Of a DNA stretch of 64,000 nt, positions 63,158 to 64,000 are shown in pieces; positions within the stretch are counted from its first letter, which is position 1; every line of letters begins with the position of its first letter. The stretch spans positions 7,068,001-7,132,000 of the forward strand of contig OX621256.1 in assembly GCA_951640165.1 (NCBI GenBank), written 5' to 3'. The translations under genes and the position numbers were made by a program. The notes under the pieces are model-generated. The model was not told the origin of the DNA and ran no database searches. It saw only the letters and a program-made list of their open reading frames with translations. The DNA comes from Pseudoips prasinana (Eukaryota > Arthropoda > Insecta > Lepidoptera > Nolidae).

Positions 63158-64000
63158 TTATGGCGTGGAACGGGCATTCGCCAGTATAAGCTTCTTGAAT
63201 GTACTTACACTACTCGCAAAAACATCAATATTACCAAAATTACTGTTGAAGGAATCCAGTATACGACAAATGGGTGAGCGTTTGCCTGCATTAGTGCGTG
63301 AATAACCTGTGTAGAATGTCGGGATTGAACGACAGGCTCGCGGTTGCGATCTGGTAGGCACATAATAATGAATGCTGTTAATAATTTCGTTACAGTCGTA
63401 TCTATTGTGACATAAGTCATACAAAAACATCGCTTGCAACTGTATTCTTCTCGACTTTAGATCTAAGAGTTGATATTTTTGCAGCAGTGTAGAGTAATTC
63501 TGGTAGCTATGAAAGCATTTATAGTGCATACAACGCAAGAATTTTTTTTGCACCCTTTCAAGGCTATAAGAATACTTAGTATACAATGGATCCCAGATAC
63601 ATGTGGCATGTTCCAATTGCGAACGAATTAAGGTCCTATAAAGATATAAATATGTTTCGGGACGGACAAAGTCATTACTGGCTCTCAACACAAAACCATA
63701 CATTTTGTAAGCTTTACTGCATATTTTATCTACATGTGCATCCAACGTCATCTTAGTATCTAGTGTGACTCCAAGATCGCGGATAGTCTGTACTCTATCA
63801 AGATAGTGACCGCCAATGGAATAAGAATTGTTGCTAATTGACGTTCTTTTTCTAGTAAAAGTTAAAAATTTGCATTTATCAAGACTTAGCAGAAGTTTGT
63901 TTTGTGTACAATAATTATTAAATCTATCCAGGTCCTCCTGTAGTTTATGCTGATCATTAACGTCATGAATAGTTCTGTAAATTTTCAAATCGTCTGCGTA
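63158..64000 (-). CDS. LINE ORF2, reverse transcriptase from YADD to C-terminus (runs off right edge)
   Basis: The minus frame is open from the window edge to a TAA at 63158-63160, 280 codons. Its first four residues are YADD (64000-63989), the RT catalytic motif. Then follow NKLLLSLDKCKFLTFTRKR, YLDRVQTIRDLGVTLDTKM and TLDAHVDKICSKAYKMYGFV, then LYRTLIRSQLEHATCIWDPL and LERVQKKFLRCMHYKC. These are the palm/thumb and post-thumb blocks of Jockey/CR1-group non-LTR retrotransposons ('DLGV-xD-xL-x-H', 'LRS-LE-x-x-W-P', 'E-VQ-x-FLR'). The endonuclease and front half of RT lie outside the window. There is no frameshift or stop in the visible part, and the poly(A) is intact. The clade within the group is not certain. 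Confidence 0.85.
   Translation of the reverse strand, partial: YADDLKIYRTIHDVNDQHKLQEDLDRFNNYCTQNKLLLSLDKCKFLTFTRKRTSISNNSYSIGGHYLDRVQTIRDLGVTLDTKMTLDAHVDKICSKAYKMYGFVLRASNDFVRPETYLYLYRTLIRSQLEHATCIWDPLYTKYSYSLERVQKKFLRCMHYKCFHSYQNYSTLLQKYQLLDLKSRRIQLQAMFLYDLCHNRYDCNEIINSIHYYVPTRSQPRACRSIPTFYTGYSRTNAGKRSPICRILDSFNSNFGNIDVFASSVSTFKKLILANARSTP

Overview
This is a eukaryotic, AT-rich window with one recognisable host gene in pieces and a dense cover of mobile-element debris. The repeat content (tRNA-headed SINEs, the dispersed repeat beginning CTAGCTGTGCCCCGCGG, RTE-like LINE tails ending in (ATG)n, many short foldback MITEs) is typical of a moth or butterfly. I infer Lepidoptera but do not name a species. 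No bacterial genes, CRISPR arrays or operons are present.

Host gene: on the minus strand, four exons with consensus splice sites encode part of a secreted or extracellular-matrix protein. They are an EGF-containing exon (26123-26541), the second half of a laminin G (LamG) domain (4440-4665), the end of that domain (3407-3498), and a basic linker running into the probable start of a second LamG domain (1192-1575). The last three exons join without breaking the reading frame. At least one exon, carrying the first half of the LamG domain, should lie between 26.1 kb and 4.7 kb; I did not find it. The domain order resembles agrin, perlecan, pikachurin and eyes shut proteins. A further minus-strand exon candidate lies at 35225-35355. 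If all belong to one gene, most of the left half of the window is its introns.

Edges: both ends hold non-LTR retrotransposons on the minus strand. The left edge has the start of a LINE ORF1 (1-462). The right edge has the 3' half of a LINE ORF2 that starts exactly at its YADD catalytic motif, is open for 280 codons and ends in a 27-nt poly(A) (62838-64000), so it is probably a young insertion. Just beside it, 62330-62837 looks like a tiny two-exon transcription unit with a CpG-rich leader.

Middle: at least eight decayed LINE ORF2 C-termini, about a dozen copies of the CCGCGG-head repeat, several SINE families, and three MITE families (six, three and two copies). There is also an internally deleted Tc1/mariner-type transposon with a spliced transposase remnant and TA-flanked terminal repeats (22134-23067). 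A poly(A) retroposon is present in two opposite copies, each flanked by direct repeats (21705-22079 and 32999-33375). Several insertions are nested. Notable non-genic structures are a 70-bp tandem array born at a junction of two retroposons (53941-54356), a spacer-free 56-bp perfect palindrome (19085-19140) and a cluster of short CCACYGAAATGATA motifs (6491-7698).
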